Shown here one piece after another: positions 1 through 9,897 of a stretch of DNA of 64,000 nt. This stretch comes from Euborellia annulipes (Eukaryota > Arthropoda > Insecta > Dermaptera > Anisolabididae). The notes beneath the pieces were generated by a model, which ran no database searches, was not told the origin of the DNA, and saw nothing but the letters and a program-made list of their open reading frames with translations. The stretch spans positions 62,001 through 126,000 of the forward strand of contig JAKCPI010002471.1 in assembly GCA_023213315.1 (NCBI GenBank), given 5' to 3'. Positions within the stretch are counted from its first letter, which is position 1; each line of letters opens with the position of its first letter. A program made the translations under genes and the position numbers.

Positions 1-237
1 GGGCAGGGGGGCCCCTGTCAGACGCCAGGCGGTTTTTCATATTTAAGAAAGGCGAGGGCCGGCAGGCGGGGAGCAGTGGTGGGGGGTCCAGTGGGGCAGC
101 CCCTGTCTAGACGTCAGGCGGTTTCTCATATTTAAGAAAGGCGAGGGTCCGCCGCAGGCGGGCCGAGCCAGCGGCTGGGGGTCCAGGGGGCGTCCCCCGG
201 CTAGACCGAAGCCCGCCGAAGGCGGGCGGCCGGCTAG
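1..237 (+). mobile_element. Helitron, 3' part (truncated by window edge)
   Basis: Rolling-circle DNA transposon end. The sequence ends with a GC-rich hairpin (GCCCGCC-GAA-GGCGGGC, 211-227) followed about 7 nt later by CTAG (234-237) and then host T, the usual Helitron 3' terminus at an A|T target. The GC-rich part upstream is at least two tandem units of about 110 bp (CATATTTAAGAAAGGCGAGGG repeated near 40 and 130). The same units, inverted, fill the Helitron at 57332-58100. No helicase coding is visible; the 5' end lies outside the window. Confidence 0.8.
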
Positions 238-272
238 TATTTTATATAGTTAAAGTATATAAAATAACACTA

Positions 273-1411
273 GTCGACAAAAATGAACTTTTTTCTTTCA
301 CAAGAATGAAGATATGAAATTCTAGAAGTATTTTTCCCTGAATTCAGATATGTAGTTAGAATTTTCCATCAGGCACAGTTTTAGAGATATAGAGCAAAAT
401 AGATTTTAGTCGAAAATGGGCCTAAAACGGTTTTATTTAGAATGTTCAAATTATTTTTAACGGGACGTCAAATTATGCAGATAGTTAGAATACATATAAA
501 TTTTAAGTTTCATTCCAATCGGAGGTATTTAGACGTGGCAAACGGTTAAAGTTTCAAAAAATCGAAATTTCCAAGATTTTTTGCTTTAGTCACCTAATAC
601 AATTTTAGATATCCCTGAATGAAAACACATATATGTACGATATTCTATAGTTCTTTGGCTTTCTAAAAATCATTCATTCATAAAAATCTGTTAATTATTA
701 AAGAAATTATTAACAAAAACGTGAGCAAAGAAAAAACACAAGTACACTCACTGGTCGAAAAAAATGGACTTCAATTGAATTAAAAAGGAACTCTATCCAC
801 GAGAAGCTAATGTATCCTCTCTGAGCATCGAGTCACGGGCACTAACTTTATTATATATTATTAAAAAAAAATATTTTGTATCTCATATCTTTCTTATACT
901 TCTAAAAGAACAAGAGGTCCATTTTTTTCGTCCAGTGAGTGTACTTGTGTTTTTCTTTGCTCACGTTTTTGTTAATAATTTCTTTAATAATTAACAGATT
1001 TTTATGAATGAATGATTTTAGAAAGCCAAAGAACTATAGAATATCGTACATATATGTGTTTTGCATTCAGGGATATCTAAAATTGTATTAGGGGTGACTA
1101 AAGCAAAAAAATCTTGGAAATTTCGATTTTTTGAAACTTTAAGCCGTTTGCGGCACGTCTAAATGACCTCCGATTGGAATGAAACTTAAAATTTATATGT
1201 ATTCTAACTATCTGCATAATTTGACGGGGTGTCCCGTTAAAAATAATTTGAACATTCTAAATAAAAGCGTTTTAGAGCCCATTTTCGACTAAAATCTATT
1301 TTGCTCTATATCTCTAAAACTGTGTGATGGAAAAATTCTAACTACATATCTGAATTCAGGGTGAAAAAATATAGGTTCACTAATCAGATATCTTGTGAAA
1401 AAATTGTCGAC
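273..1411. repeat. 1.14 kb palindromic TA-flanked element
   Basis: Two arms of about 490 bp (273-765 and 915-1411) are near-perfect inverted copies around a spacer of about 150 bp. The outer ends read TA-GTCGACAA and TTGTCGAC-TA, so the target duplication is TA as in Tc1/mariner-type elements. Arms differ by scattered substitutions and small indels. No open frame of note. A transcript would form a very long hairpin. Best call: foldback MITE; superfamily not proven. Confidence 0.75.
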
Positions 1412-1440
1412 TATGTAATTAATTACAAAATAAAACTTGT

Positions 1441-1600
1441 TATCATATCCCTGAAGATGAGTGCAACTAGTACTCGAAACGTCGGCAACTAGATATAAAT
1501 CTTTTTTATTTCACCTGGCTGCTGTTTCCGGCAAGGCTCTGGTCCCTTTCTTCTGATTAAATATCTACAGCCATTCGACTCAAGAAACCTTTAAATAAAT
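1441..1600 (+). mobile_element. solo hammerhead-motif retroelement, single arm
   Basis: Single-arm relative of the palindromic family. It has the ribozyme-like motif (1451-1483) followed by a conserved tail (GGCTGCTG...GGCTCTGG...TTCTTCTGATTAAATATCTACAGCC). Similar tails follow the motif at 12906 and 31459. No inverted partner is adjacent, so this copy may be 5'-truncated. Confidence 0.55.
1451..1483 (+). ncRNA. hammerhead-ribozyme-like motif
   Basis: Reads CTGAAGA, then a stem II (GAGT...ACTC) with a 9-nt loop, then GAAACGTC. Flanking stem I is only CC/GG. The order matches a type I hammerhead core (CUGANGA - stem II - GAAA - stem III - UC). Stem III is the self-complementary ACGT with no loop, so it could pair only between two molecules. 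Activity not shown. Confidence 0.55.
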
Positions 1601-1804
1601 ATTTATTAAATTGCAAAAATTGTTTCAAGTATAAATTTGTTCTGTTCAGGTCTCGAACACCTGCTCTTAGATTCCATTTGGACTTCTCTAGGTCGCGCCA
1701 AAGAAAATTGTATTTAATAAATATACCGAAGATATAAAAGGCAATGGAATGAAAAATTTAAATTAAATAGAAAAAAAACTCTCTTCCTCCCTAAGTGGGA
1801 ATTA

Positions 1805-1910
1805 AAAGAATTTCAATAAAACTTGCTAGGGGTCGGAGGTTCTATTCCCACCCCAAGCAAGAAAAATTTATTTCAATTGAATTGGCTAACAATCGAATGA
1901 GACCTTAAAC
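1805..1910 (+). repeat. tRNA-derived SINE (family S2) fragment
   Basis: Contains a B-box-like GGTTCTATTCC followed by the family body AAATTTATTTCAATTGAATTGG and GACCTTAAAC. Related copies lie at 3610-3757 (+), 4848-4975 (-) and 57175-57265 (-). Confidence 0.5.
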
Positions 1911-2389
1911 CAGTAGTTTCCCAGCTTTATGTTACAACGCCTCCCTTAAAAATATTTAATCATATGACTCCTCCCCCCTCCCGCATTTTGTAAAATAATC
2001 CAAAAACAAAAACTAAAAAATATAAATTTATATTAAAGCGGAGTAAAAAAAAAAATTCCTAGTCATATATAGCCAAAATTATTGTGACGTTTCGGCCATC
2101 TTAAGAGCCGGAGGCGAAAATAAATGAAATTTTAATTCTGAATGAAAAATGACAATTTTAAATTGTGAAATTAAAATTTCAGTTATTCTCGCTTCCGGTC
2201 TTGTTTAATTTTGAAATTAAAATTTCATTTATTTTCGCCTCCGGCTCTTAAGATGGTCGAAACGTCACAATAAAAGAAATAATTTTGGCTGAGTTTGGAA
2301 AATTGCTCGCTGTGGCTAAAATTCGCGCCTCCCCTTAGACTAGTCCGCGCTTCCCTAGGGAGGCGCGCCTCACAGTTTGTAAAACGCTG
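1911..2389 (+). mobile_element. hAT MITE with 8-bp TSD CCTTAAAC
   Basis: Starts CAGTAGTTTCCCAGC and ends GTTTGTAAAACGCTG, the hAT-type CAG...CTG ends. It is flanked by a perfect 8-bp duplication CCTTAAAC (1903-1910 and 2390-2397). The right part carries the family signature CTTAGACTAGTCCGCGC...CCTAGGGAGGCGCGCC, seen again at 10680, 12565 and 16490. The middle is occupied by a nested palindrome (2071-2290). Confidence 0.85.
2071..2290. repeat. palindromic GAAACGTC element nested in hAT MITE
   Basis: Inverted arms start AGCCAAAATTATTGTGACG and end in its mirror. Each arm carries GAAACGTC next to a degraded CTTAAGATGGTC. It belongs to the hammerhead-motif family by the shared box and palindromic form, but CTGA is mutated to CTTA and stem II has decayed, so it is probably a dead copy. 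Confidence 0.6.
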
Positions 2390-2397
2390 CCTTAAAC

Positions 2398-3080
2398 GTT
2401 AAGATAAAACTTTTTTTTTTTTACAAAAAATTGAAAAGAAAAATAAATAAATTAACAAGGACTTGTATCTATCTAAGAATAAGTAAACAAACATGGATAT
2501 TCAAATCAAATAAATATTAAACTTAACATTTTTTCAATAAAAAAAAATTTACAATTCGATGTTTGAATAATCATACATTCTAATTTCATGTTGCAAGATC
2601 AAATGCAAATAGCGACAAGTGGGGGGAGGGGGAGGGGGATGCAATCAACAAATAAAACATTTAAGAGTGTGAAACGTTTTTAGTTCAAAGGTCATTCGAC
2701 ATAAATATATAGATATTTTTTTTATTTTTTTTATCATTTGAGAAAGTTGTCAAAGTCCGAGGTGAGGTGAGGTGCCTCCAGGTGAGGTTGAAGAAATTCA
2801 AATATTCGTCATCGAACGATTCTGACGTGTCCCATTTTTCTTTTTATTTTTTTATTTAATATTAATAATCAGAGACAAAAAGAACAAAGAGGTCGGCGCC
2901 AAGTTTATCTTTTACGTCTTCTTTTTTTTTATCTGTTTGGCTTCAATCTACTTGCAACACCCTCTTCCTTTAATTAATCTTAATGGTTTATTTGTATTCA
3001 GATTATTCATCTTTTCATTTTTGGAAATACAGATATTTAGAAATGAACGATATTTGCCAAAATATTTTATTGCCGGCAGT
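2398..3080. other. AT-rich stretch without a recognised feature
   Basis: Poly-T/A tracts, a purine run of G and A near 2620-2640 and a short GAGGTGAGGT repeat at 2759-2790. No coding signal or repeat-family match was seen. Confidence 0.5.
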
Positions 3081-3089
3081 ATTTATTGT

Positions 3090-3191
3090 CAAATGGCTTA
3101 AATAAAATAATCGAACTGCCTGGGATCCGAACCCGCGACCCTTGGTAAAGAAGGCAGGCGCGTTACCAACTACACCAAGCCCGAGGACCGG
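3090..3191 (-). mobile_element. tRNA-derived SINE (family S1), short copy
   Basis: On the minus strand it begins CCTCGGGCTTGGTGTAGTTGG (A-box) and has the B-box GGGTTCGGATCC, followed by ATTTTATTTAAGCCATTT. It is flanked by a perfect 9-bp duplication ATTTATTGT (3081-3089, 3192-3200), so this is a bona fide insertion. Only the tRNA head and a short tail are present. It is not a functional tRNA: no acceptor stem or regular cloverleaf. Confidence 0.85.
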
Positions 3192-3219
3192 ATTTATTGT
3201 TAATAATAATCGGGTGGTC

Positions 3220-3345
3220 TGGAAGGAAACTAGAGCAAACAGCCACCAAGATCGTTGCCATCAAGCAATGCCAAACAAGGCGGAACCTTGGGTGGGTGGC
3301 CCCAAAGAAAAATATATAAACAGTAATCCTAATCCTCAGCAGCCG
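3220..3345 (+). repeat. dispersed repeat Z
   Basis: Shares AGCAATGCCAA, ATCGTTG and GGTGG/GGTGACCCC blocks with 30360-30510 (+) and, more weakly, 62740-62890 (-). Possibly a tRNA-like or LINE-tail repeat; family unknown. Confidence 0.4.
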
Positions 3346-3609
3346 AGAGGGAAATAAAAAAAAATACAAAAATAGTGGACCCAAGGGGGAGGGAAGAATT
3401 CTCCTTCCCTTAAATTCCCTAATTTTTTTTTTGTAGAAATAAAACAATTTTATTTGTAGTCAGGCTAAGTGAGAGCAGTCCAATAATAATGAAATTTGTA
3501 GTTCTTATTTACTTTTCTAATTTCTTGTAATAAAACAACACATTAAGAAATATGTAGGCTACTACAAATGTCATCCATTTCTACATTATTGCACTGGTCA
3601 TTATAAGAT

Positions 3610-3757
3610 TCTGGTACCAAAGGTCAAGGGTTCGCATCTAGTCTCAGGCGACTAAAATTTATTTCAATTGGCTTGGTAGGGGTAGAGGCCAATAGCGACA
3701 GAGTCTAAATGGCCTTCGATGCCGAAAAAGACCTTAAATGAAAAAAAAAAAAAAAAA
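3610..3757 (+). mobile_element. tRNA-derived SINE (family S2) with poly-A tail
   Basis: B-box-like GGGTTCGCATC, body AAATTTATTTCAATTGGCT, then GTCTAAATGGCCTTCGATGCCGAAAAAGACCTT and a 17-nt poly-A. It is the most complete S2 copy in the window. Confidence 0.65.
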
Positions 3758-3884
3758 CTATATAAGAAAATTTTAAATATAAGTTATCTATTTTATACAA
3801 TAGATAATTATTTATTATATAAGGGTAACATATGAATATAAATCATATGTAAAAGCATATAAAATTTTATCAATTTCAGACTTT

Positions 3885-4568
3885 CGTGAAGCTTTTTTTT
3901 TTCTCTTACCTTTGTGAATATGTAAGACCTCTTTTTTATATTGATTAAGATTTCTTTCAATATGGAAAATTTGTTCCTCGAAAATTAAATTAAATTGCCC
4001 TTCCTCTCTCCAGATCCATCAATCTCATAAAATGGTTTTGAGACATGGTGATGCTGTTTGGATGGTTTCATTCTTTTCAACAAATTATTATTGACTATGG
4101 GCTCAAATTTTATATTTACAGCAAACATCCCCAGAGCCAAGAATAATAAGCTTTTGATCAAAATAGGTATCTTTCAAAGAGTATTAGTACTGTAAAGATG
4201 AATTTTTTCAATTTTTTTGATTTATCAAAACATTCGCCTAACGATTTTGATCAAAATTCAAAATCAATTAATTACATTTAGATGTATTGCAAATGTATTT
4301 CCATGTTATGCAATAACATCATCGTAAGTGCACTTCTACTTTATGCTTAATAGGAAAGATTAGGAGAAATGGTTGCCATGGTAACAAAATATAAATATTT
4401 TCCCATACTTATAAATTTTACATCTGAATTCACAATATTCCCTACTGCCGGGAACTAAATATATGTCAAAATAAAAAATCTGGTATGAAAAGCACAGTAC
4501 ACAACTTTCGATTACCGAAGGCATTAGAAAGTTGTGTGTTGTGGCCAGTCACACTGCAGATTTTGTCC
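3885..4568 (+). mobile_element. X family element (divergent, near full length)
   Basis: X is a roughly 650 bp repeat present about two dozen times. This copy keeps the left hairpin remnant (CTCTTACC), the body blocks AACGATTTTGAT, GGTTGCCATGGTAAC and GGGAACTAAATATATGTC, and the right hairpin with ACAACTTTCGATTACCGAAGG. It is more diverged than other copies, and its left half is duplicated downstream at 4586-4826. Confidence 0.65.
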
Positions 4569-4585
4569 GTGAATTTTGGGAAAAT

Positions 4586-4826
4586 TAACGCCTCTTTTTT
4601 ATTTTGATTAAATTTCTTTCAATATGGAAAATTTTTCCTCGAAAATTAAATTAAATTGCCCTTCCTCCCTCCAGATGTGCAATCTCATAAATTTTTAGAC
4701 GGTGATGCTTTTGAATTTTCATTCTTTTCAACAAATTATTATTGAATTCAAATTTTTTTTACACAAAATAGAGCCAAGAATAATAATTTGATAAAATAAG
4801 TATCTTTCAAAAATATTATAGAAAGA
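4586..4826 (+). repeat. direct repeat of 3926-4200
   Basis: Shares CCTCTTTTTTAT, TTTCTTTCAATATGGAAAATTT, TTAAATTGCCCTTCCTC and CATTCTTTTCAACAAATTATTATTGA in the same order and spacing, with several small deletions in this copy. Probably a local duplication of the left half of a divergent X element. Confidence 0.65.
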
Positions 4827-4847
4827 TAATTGTTTATTTTTTAATTT

Positions 4848-4975
4848 ATTTGAGGTCTTTTTCAGCATCTGAAGGCATTTAGACAATATCAATCGATTAG
4901 TAGCCAATTCAATTGAAATAAATTTTTCGGAAGACTCGAGAACCCTCGACCCCTTCGGCTCTAATTATTGGTTAA
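4848..4975 (-). repeat. tRNA-derived SINE (family S2), minus strand
   Basis: On the minus strand: GGGTCGAGGGTTCTCGAGTC, AAATTTATTTCAATTGAATTGG, then TGCTGAAAAAGACCTC. Truncated and diverged. Confidence 0.5.
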
Positions 4976-5515
4976 TAGATTTTTATTGCTATTTTATTTA
5001 ATACAAACAAGAAAAAATAGAAGAGGCAAACTATTAGAATTAGTGAAAACAGATCCGGTCATGAAAATATTATTTTACTAAAGGCACAGACAAATTTCTC
5101 AAAATAAAAAATTTAAACGTTTTTACAGTGGGAGATGTTTTCTCAAAAGAATATTTCATTGTTTTTATAAAATAATATAGACATTTCTATTCTACTTTGG
5201 AACCATAATAGTTTCAATTGAAAATTGTTTATATTTTTATAAGTAAAAAAATAACAGAAATAATCACATGGGTGTACACTAACTTTGTCACGCACTGTAC
5301 TTTTTTCATACCATTAATTTTAATTGTTCATTCATTCATTCATCCATTTAAAAATGTCTATAAATATTTTAGAAAAATATTGTATAAATGCAATCCAATG
5401 CAAATGATCTAATTATATAAAAAGAAAATATATTCTTAGTTAAGGATGAATAATACAATAGGGAAAAAACATATCGAGAAAAAAAAAATCGGTTGTCAGA
5501 TGCAAACATGAAGAA
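4976..5515. other. AT-rich stretch, mostly unassigned
   Basis: No coding signal. The block TTTCATTGTTTTTATAAA near 5155-5175 matches the inner part of the TA-flanked MITE at 9674-9883, so a diverged copy of that MITE may lie here. Confidence 0.4.
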
Positions 5516-5516
5516 C

Positions 5517-5572
<56 letters not shown>
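5516..5572. repeat. GA microsatellite
   Basis: Nearly pure GA dinucleotide run with one AA and one GG interruption. The Ser/Leu-rich open frame on its minus strand is a by-product of the repeat. Confidence 0.9.
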
Positions 5573-5573
<1 letters not shown>

Positions 5574-5654
5574 TTATGTAAAATAATAATAAAGAAGAAG
5601 CGTAACATATTCGGGAAAAAAGAAAATTTAAAAAAAATTGAATATAAAAAATAT

Positions 5655-5717
5655 CCGGTGTGACTTAGCGAATGTAAGAGAAAGTTGTGTACTGTGCTGC
5701 CACACCAGATTTTTTTG
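5655..5717 (+). repeat. X family right-terminal hairpin only
   Basis: GTGTGAC...GTAAGAGAAAGTTGTGTACTGTG...CACACCAGATTTTTT, the right end of X, without the body. Confidence 0.6.
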
Positions 5718-5819
5718 TGAGATTAGTTTTCCAAAGCACCTTAGTTAACTTGACCACTTCCAATTCATAAGTGAAAAGTAAAAAAGTCAATTGATTCAAA
5801 ATGTCCATAGGCTCTGTGT

Positions 5820-6000
5820 ATTTTAAATGTTGACTGCTTAAAATAAACTATGATTATTTTTTAAAATTTTAATCTCATTTGGAGATTTTTTACACAATAG
5901 AGAATCCTAAATAAATTCAAAATCCCCTAAGAATTGGAAAAAATTTTTTAAAATATGTAAAAAGTTTCAAAGGGGACCTCCTCCCTTTTGAAATTTACAT
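5820..6000 (+). repeat. dispersed repeat Y, copy 1
   Basis: Shares TGTTGACTGCTT, CTAATCTCAT-type blocks, CAATAGAGAATCCTAAATAAAT and TTTCAAAGGGG with 32268-32440 in the same orientation. Unknown family; not coding. Confidence 0.5.
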
Positions 6001-6094
6001 GAAAATCCTCATAGGATTTAATATAGGCTCTATGGAAGGAAGAGCCGGAAAATGAATTGAAAAATCTGAAATACATCAGTAAAGTGTACTTCAA

Positions 6095-6460
6095 ACAATT
6101 TTCACGAAAAATTTCACTTATATACTTCTTAAAACGCATCTAAAAAATAGTTGATTTATGAATTTTAATCAAAATCTTTAGAGCCCATTTTGAGAAAATT
6201 GAGTAAAACTGAAAAAGTACATCAGTAAAGTACTAGTACTTTTTGGCCGATTTTGCCCAAAAGCTTATTCTCACTCTTTAGAGGGGTGTCTAACTCAAAT
6301 ATAAAATTTCAACCTCGTCGCTCAATTCCTTCATGCTTAAAAATGTTCACAGATACCCCTTAGGGGGGGACCTTAAAACATGAGTTTTTGAATTTTTGAC
6401 ATGATCGCAATAGACTACTTTCTCACGATATATTTCATATATAGATAGAAGAGAGAGTAA
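6095..6460 (-). mobile_element. X family element, right-truncated
   Basis: Minus-strand copy from the left hairpin (GAGAGAGTA near 6455) through the CATGAAGGAATTGAG and GTACTAGTACTTTACTGATG blocks. The half with GGTTGCCATGGTAAC is missing. Confidence 0.7.
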
Positions 6461-7070
6461 AAATGAAGACGAGAAAATTAATATCAAAAAAAATTTTATT
6501 TAGAATCAATGGATAGGAGATCAAAAAATTACTTGCATCCACTATTCGAAAAAAAATTTACTAAAAACCAAGAGAGAATTAGAGAAGAGAACTTTACTAT
6601 TTATTCCATGCCACGTGTCTCAATTTTTTTTTACAAAGAAATTAATATAAATGAAATTGGAGAAGACGAATATGATTTAACCATTTTTAAACACCTTAAG
6701 TAGGGAAAAAACAATTTTTAAATTTCGAGACCTTAGCTGGAGATCCCGGGTTGGATTCCCGGGGGCCAGAGGAAGTTTTTCGAACACAATAAAGTCAATT
6801 TTTTTCTCCGTTCTTATATATTTAAAGCTTTAACTCTGCTTCAAAACCCCAAATTGTTTCTAGCACCTCGACAACGAAGGTTACCTGGCACTAAAATGTT
6901 TACTATTTTAAAATATGAACCTTTAATGGCTTCACTGTGGTCTCAAGATAGTAAAATGTTTGAAAAGAATAATACATCTAAGAATTTTGATTGAATTATG
7001 GACGGACAATGCAATAAAATCCGCTTTATATGCTTTATCAATTTTAATATATTATTATTATTATCAATGC
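6461..7070. other. AT-rich stretch with one tRNA-like patch
   Basis: Mostly unassigned. At 6718-6770 CTTAGCTGGAGATCCCGGGTTGGATTCCCGGG resembles a tRNA T-arm/B-box and may be a SINE fragment. No gene. Confidence 0.35.
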
Positions 7071-7072
7071 AA

Positions 7073-7092
7073 GAGAGAGAGAGAGAGAGGGG

Positions 7093-7128
<36 letters not shown>
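7073..7128. repeat. GA microsatellite
   Basis: GA dinucleotide run interrupted by a G6 tract. A shorter run lies at 7431-7447. Confidence 0.9.
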
Positions 7129-7129
7129 A

Positions 7130-8000
7130 AAAGGGAAGTTCATTGTGTGACGTACTGTAATTTCACCGTACAATTGTATATTTCCGTAAAAGAGAATTTT
7201 TTTTTTTTTATTTTCTTGAAAAATTTTTATTGCTTATATTTTAGTTTCCTTTTTTGTTACGACACATTAAAAAAAGAAGAGAGTAAATAAAAAAGCTCCA
7301 TAAGTAAATATATTTAAAATATTGGCATCTCGACCTCTTTTGTGAAGGGAAGGTCAAATGTGAAAATCAATTCATTCATATATGAAATTAATATTAAAAA
7401 AAAAAAGTGGGGGCGAGGGAAATAACGAAAGAGAGAGAGAGAGAGAGGAGATAGTTAATAATTATAGCGACTGTTATGTTTTTTCCGGAACAGGACCACA
7501 ACGTTTTGTGGTCAATGAAAAATGATAGGACCAAGCTGTTTCCTTTCAATTATCGCATTGTAAATATAATAATAGTAAAGGGCTGCTGCTGTGACCAATC
7601 AGACGAGACAGGTTCTCAAAGTCCTCAAAAAAAAAAATAAAACTGGTATTGGATTAATTATATTGGATTCGCGCCAATAAGAAATAATAGATTTATTTTA
7701 AATTTAATATTTTGAAAGTTGGTTGCGTTTTTTTTTTTTTTATAAAATATATCTTTAAGAGGTAATGTTAATAATATACTCGACAGTAAAGACCTTGAAA
7801 ATAATGATAATTTTACAATTAGTAAATATAGGCGAGTTATGTTGAGGATTACGTAAGGAAGCGCACTGTGGGGAAAGTGAAAAACGGTTTTGAAATTCCG
7901 CCGGTCAAGAAAAACAAGTAATGGTCGATTAGAGTGTCATATGACAGTCAGCAGTTTTGCCATTTGATGAATAATGAGAAAAAAAAAAAGAGGCGAGTTA
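7130..8000. other. AT-rich stretch without a recognised feature
   Basis: Homopolymer tracts at 7200, 7628 and 7730, no family match. It lies immediately downstream (minus strand) of the putative donor at 8006-8011 and would be intron if the exon call there is right. Confidence 0.4.
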
Positions 8001-8011
8001 GCGGTACTCAC

Positions 8012-8390
8012 CGGTGTAGGGTGTGTTGCGCGTGTTTAAGGCGCGACGCGTGTATGATGTGAGGGAGAGAAAGAGAGAGAGATGCTCGCTCACCAATCAT
8101 CCCCCAAATGACGATGATATGTTCACTGCGACGACGATCACTCGACTGCGGGCGGCGCGTCATCCGAGTGCCTCTCCAGGCGCGATTTCCTCCCCACTTC
8201 TACCCCCCTCCAGCCGCCAGCGTCGCGCCAAAGCGCGCTTATCACTCACTCTCTTTCTTTCCCCTCCTGTCGTTTTTTTTTTTTGCTTTTGTTTCGTTTG
8301 CCTTTCTCGACGTGAATGCACATTGGAAACCAACTCATTTACCCGGCCTTCGTTTGAAAATTATTTATAAAAGCAAGAGGTGCTGATGTG
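8012..8390 (-). promoter_or_regulatory. GC-rich island: candidate minus-strand promoter/first exon
   Basis: This stretch is far richer in G+C and CpG (GGCGGCGCGTC, CGTCGCGCC, AAGGCGCGACGCG) than its surroundings and matches none of the repeat families here. On the minus strand it ends CACCG|GTGAGTACC at 8011/8012, a near-ideal splice donor. A 5' untranslated first exon with its core promoter just upstream (higher coordinates) would explain both. The open frames across it are on the opposite strand and look accidental. Alternatives: an internal exon, or an enhancer. The transcription start is not visible. Confidence 0.45.
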
Positions 8391-8540
8391 AAGCACGCAT
8401 AATTATTCTTTAATAATAAAAAAAAAAAATCAGTCTATTATATTTTTAAAAATGGTCATATTTTGGTTTGTCGTAATGAAGAAAAGCAAGTGGTTAGGCA
8501 TGAATTTGCTGGATGGTAGGCTAAGGGCAATGTTTCAAGA

Positions 8541-8885
8541 TTGAATTTTTTTTTTTTTTTTGGAATTTTTTTTTCCTTAAAGGGTGCATAAGGTCCGAAG
8601 ACCTATAATGACCAATAGTCACATGCAGCCAGGAAGAAAATAAAAACAAAAGGAGAAGCATAAAGGGGAAACTCAACTGCGGGAACTGAGAAGATGCCTG
8701 TTGAGGTTAGACTTGAAAGTCTGAAGATTGTAGGTTTTTGGGGAAGATAGACGCAGGGAGCTTGTTCCAATCACGGGAGGTCATGGGGACAAAGGAAGAA
8801 TGAAATTGTTTTGTTCTGTGTAGTCGTGATCTGAACAGCATAGGGATGCTGGGAAGATGGCTCCCTTGTGTTCCGTGATCCTAAT
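8541..8885 (-). pseudogene. LINE reverse-transcriptase ORF, 3' end plus 3' UTR and A-tail
   Basis: Minus-strand translation of 8700-8870 gives MLFRSRLHRTKQFHSS then FVPMTSRDWNKLP, the style of C-terminus seen in LINE ORF2 proteins (R..R...F.P.T...WN.LP). A one-base slip then changes frame to FKSNLNRHLL and a stop. The 3' UTR (GTCTTCGGACCTTATGCACCC) ends in an A-run (T-run at 8549-8562 on plus). A 5'-truncated dead copy. The UTR motif recurs at 31845. Confidence 0.7.
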
Positions 8886-9070
8886 ATGTTGCATTGGGTG
8901 GGATAATTGATTTTAATTAAACGATTTACTCAAAAAATAATATATCCGTACATACAGGGCCGGAACTAGGGCATGGGCTGTTCACAAAAACAAAATGAAA
9001 TTAGTTATTAAGTTCAAATTCCGTCACCAGCGAGATTGACAAAATCTAGCTAGAGCTTCAGTGTACACAC

Positions 9071-9329
9071 CTTAATGAAGGAAGCATCGAGGCAGAGGCA
9101 GCCAAGAAAAAAAATTCTCTGAATGCTTTACTAATCAGCTGGAGACGTTTCGGTGCATTTATTATGTACCATCCTCAGTTCATTAATTGGTGTATATTTT
9201 GTTCAGCACACCATTTAATGGACTGAGGATGGTACACAATAAATGCACCGAAACGTCTCCAGCTGATTAGTAAAGCATTCAGAGAATTTTTTTCTTGGCT
9301 GACTCTGCCTCCATACTTCCTTCATTAAG
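9071..9329. mobile_element. palindromic hammerhead-motif retroelement
   Basis: Mirror arms begin CTTAATGAAGGAAG and end CTTCCTTCATTAAG. Each arm carries the ribozyme-like motif: minus at 9144-9178, plus at 9223-9257. The central spacer is about 40 nt. Arms differ by few changes, so the palindrome is young or maintained by conversion. Confidence 0.75.
9223..9257 (+). ncRNA. hammerhead-ribozyme-like motif
   Basis: Stem I TGGA (9219-9222) pairs with TCCA (9258-9261). Core CTGAGGA, stem II (GGT...ACC, weak) and GAAACGTC lie between. The mirror copy is at 9144-9178. Stem I sequence differs from the other copies but remains complementary. Confidence 0.6.
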
Positions 9330-9521
9330 CTTTGCCGCTAGTAATAAATCCCCTAGTTCTGGTCCTGCGTATATAATGACAAAAGTCAAAACGTCAGAGG
9401 ATTTTATAAAAATAAAAAATTTACTGTTTTTCTTCTAATCTATTCTAAAATTATCTCAAAAACTCAGCTTGAGAAGTTTAGCACCTATCAAAACACGATT
9501 TTAACTGTGACACTCACTGTA

Positions 9522-9654
9522 CAGTGAGCGCCACAATTAAGCCCCACCTGGGATCTATCTCCCCTTGAGTATATGGTTTAGTATAAGGTAAATATAAAAT
9601 TATTTCACTATATACCATATACTCAAAGCTCTATCTCACAGGTGGCGCTCACTG
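9522..9654. mobile_element. TA-flanked MITE
   Basis: Ends CAGTGAGCGCCAC and GTGGCGCTCACTG are perfect inverted repeats flanked by TA on both sides; the inner ATATGGT/ACCATAT blocks also pair. Tc1/mariner-type non-autonomous element. Confidence 0.85.
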
Positions 9655-9673
9655 TACATTCCGTACTGGCGTA

Positions 9674-9883
9674 CAATGAGGGACATATTAAATCCCACCC
9701 ATGCGTTTTCTACTTGTGATTCTTTCATTGTTTTTATAAAAAAAATGAAAATCTTTTTTTGGAAATTTTCTAGGTTTGAACCATGAAAGTTTCCTTTAAA
9801 AAATATATATTATTTTTTTTTAAAACAATGAAATAATCATAAGTAGAAAATGCATGGATGGGACTTGGTAGTGTCCCTCACTG
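9674..9883. mobile_element. TA-flanked palindromic MITE
   Basis: Arms of about 70 bp: CAATGAGGGACA...CCCACCCATGCG and the mirror CATGGATGGGAC...TGTCCCTCACTG, flanked by TA. Inner block TTCATTGTTTTTATAAA recurs at 5155, 55625, 55840 and 62980, so the family is dispersed. Confidence 0.8.
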
Positions 9884-9897
9884 TACATGGTTTATAC

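Larger units (their letters stand above)
8955..9367 (+). mobile_element. hAT MITE with near-perfect 8-bp TSD
   Basis: Ends CAGGGCCGGAACTAGG and CCTAGTTCTGGTCCTG are inverted repeats, flanked by CGTACATA (8947-8954) and CGTATATA (9368-9375), 7 of 8 identical. A related copy starts at 58134. A palindromic hammerhead-motif element (9071-9329) is nested inside. Confidence 0.75.

Noticed and set aside
3163..3447. 94-residue minus-strand ORF and the opposite 71-residue ORF
   Set aside because: They span a SINE with its target duplication and repeat Z; not genes.
8023..8386. Two overlapping plus-strand ORFs in the GC island
   Set aside because: Low-complexity Arg/Ser/Phe composition; the splice donor argues for the opposite strand.
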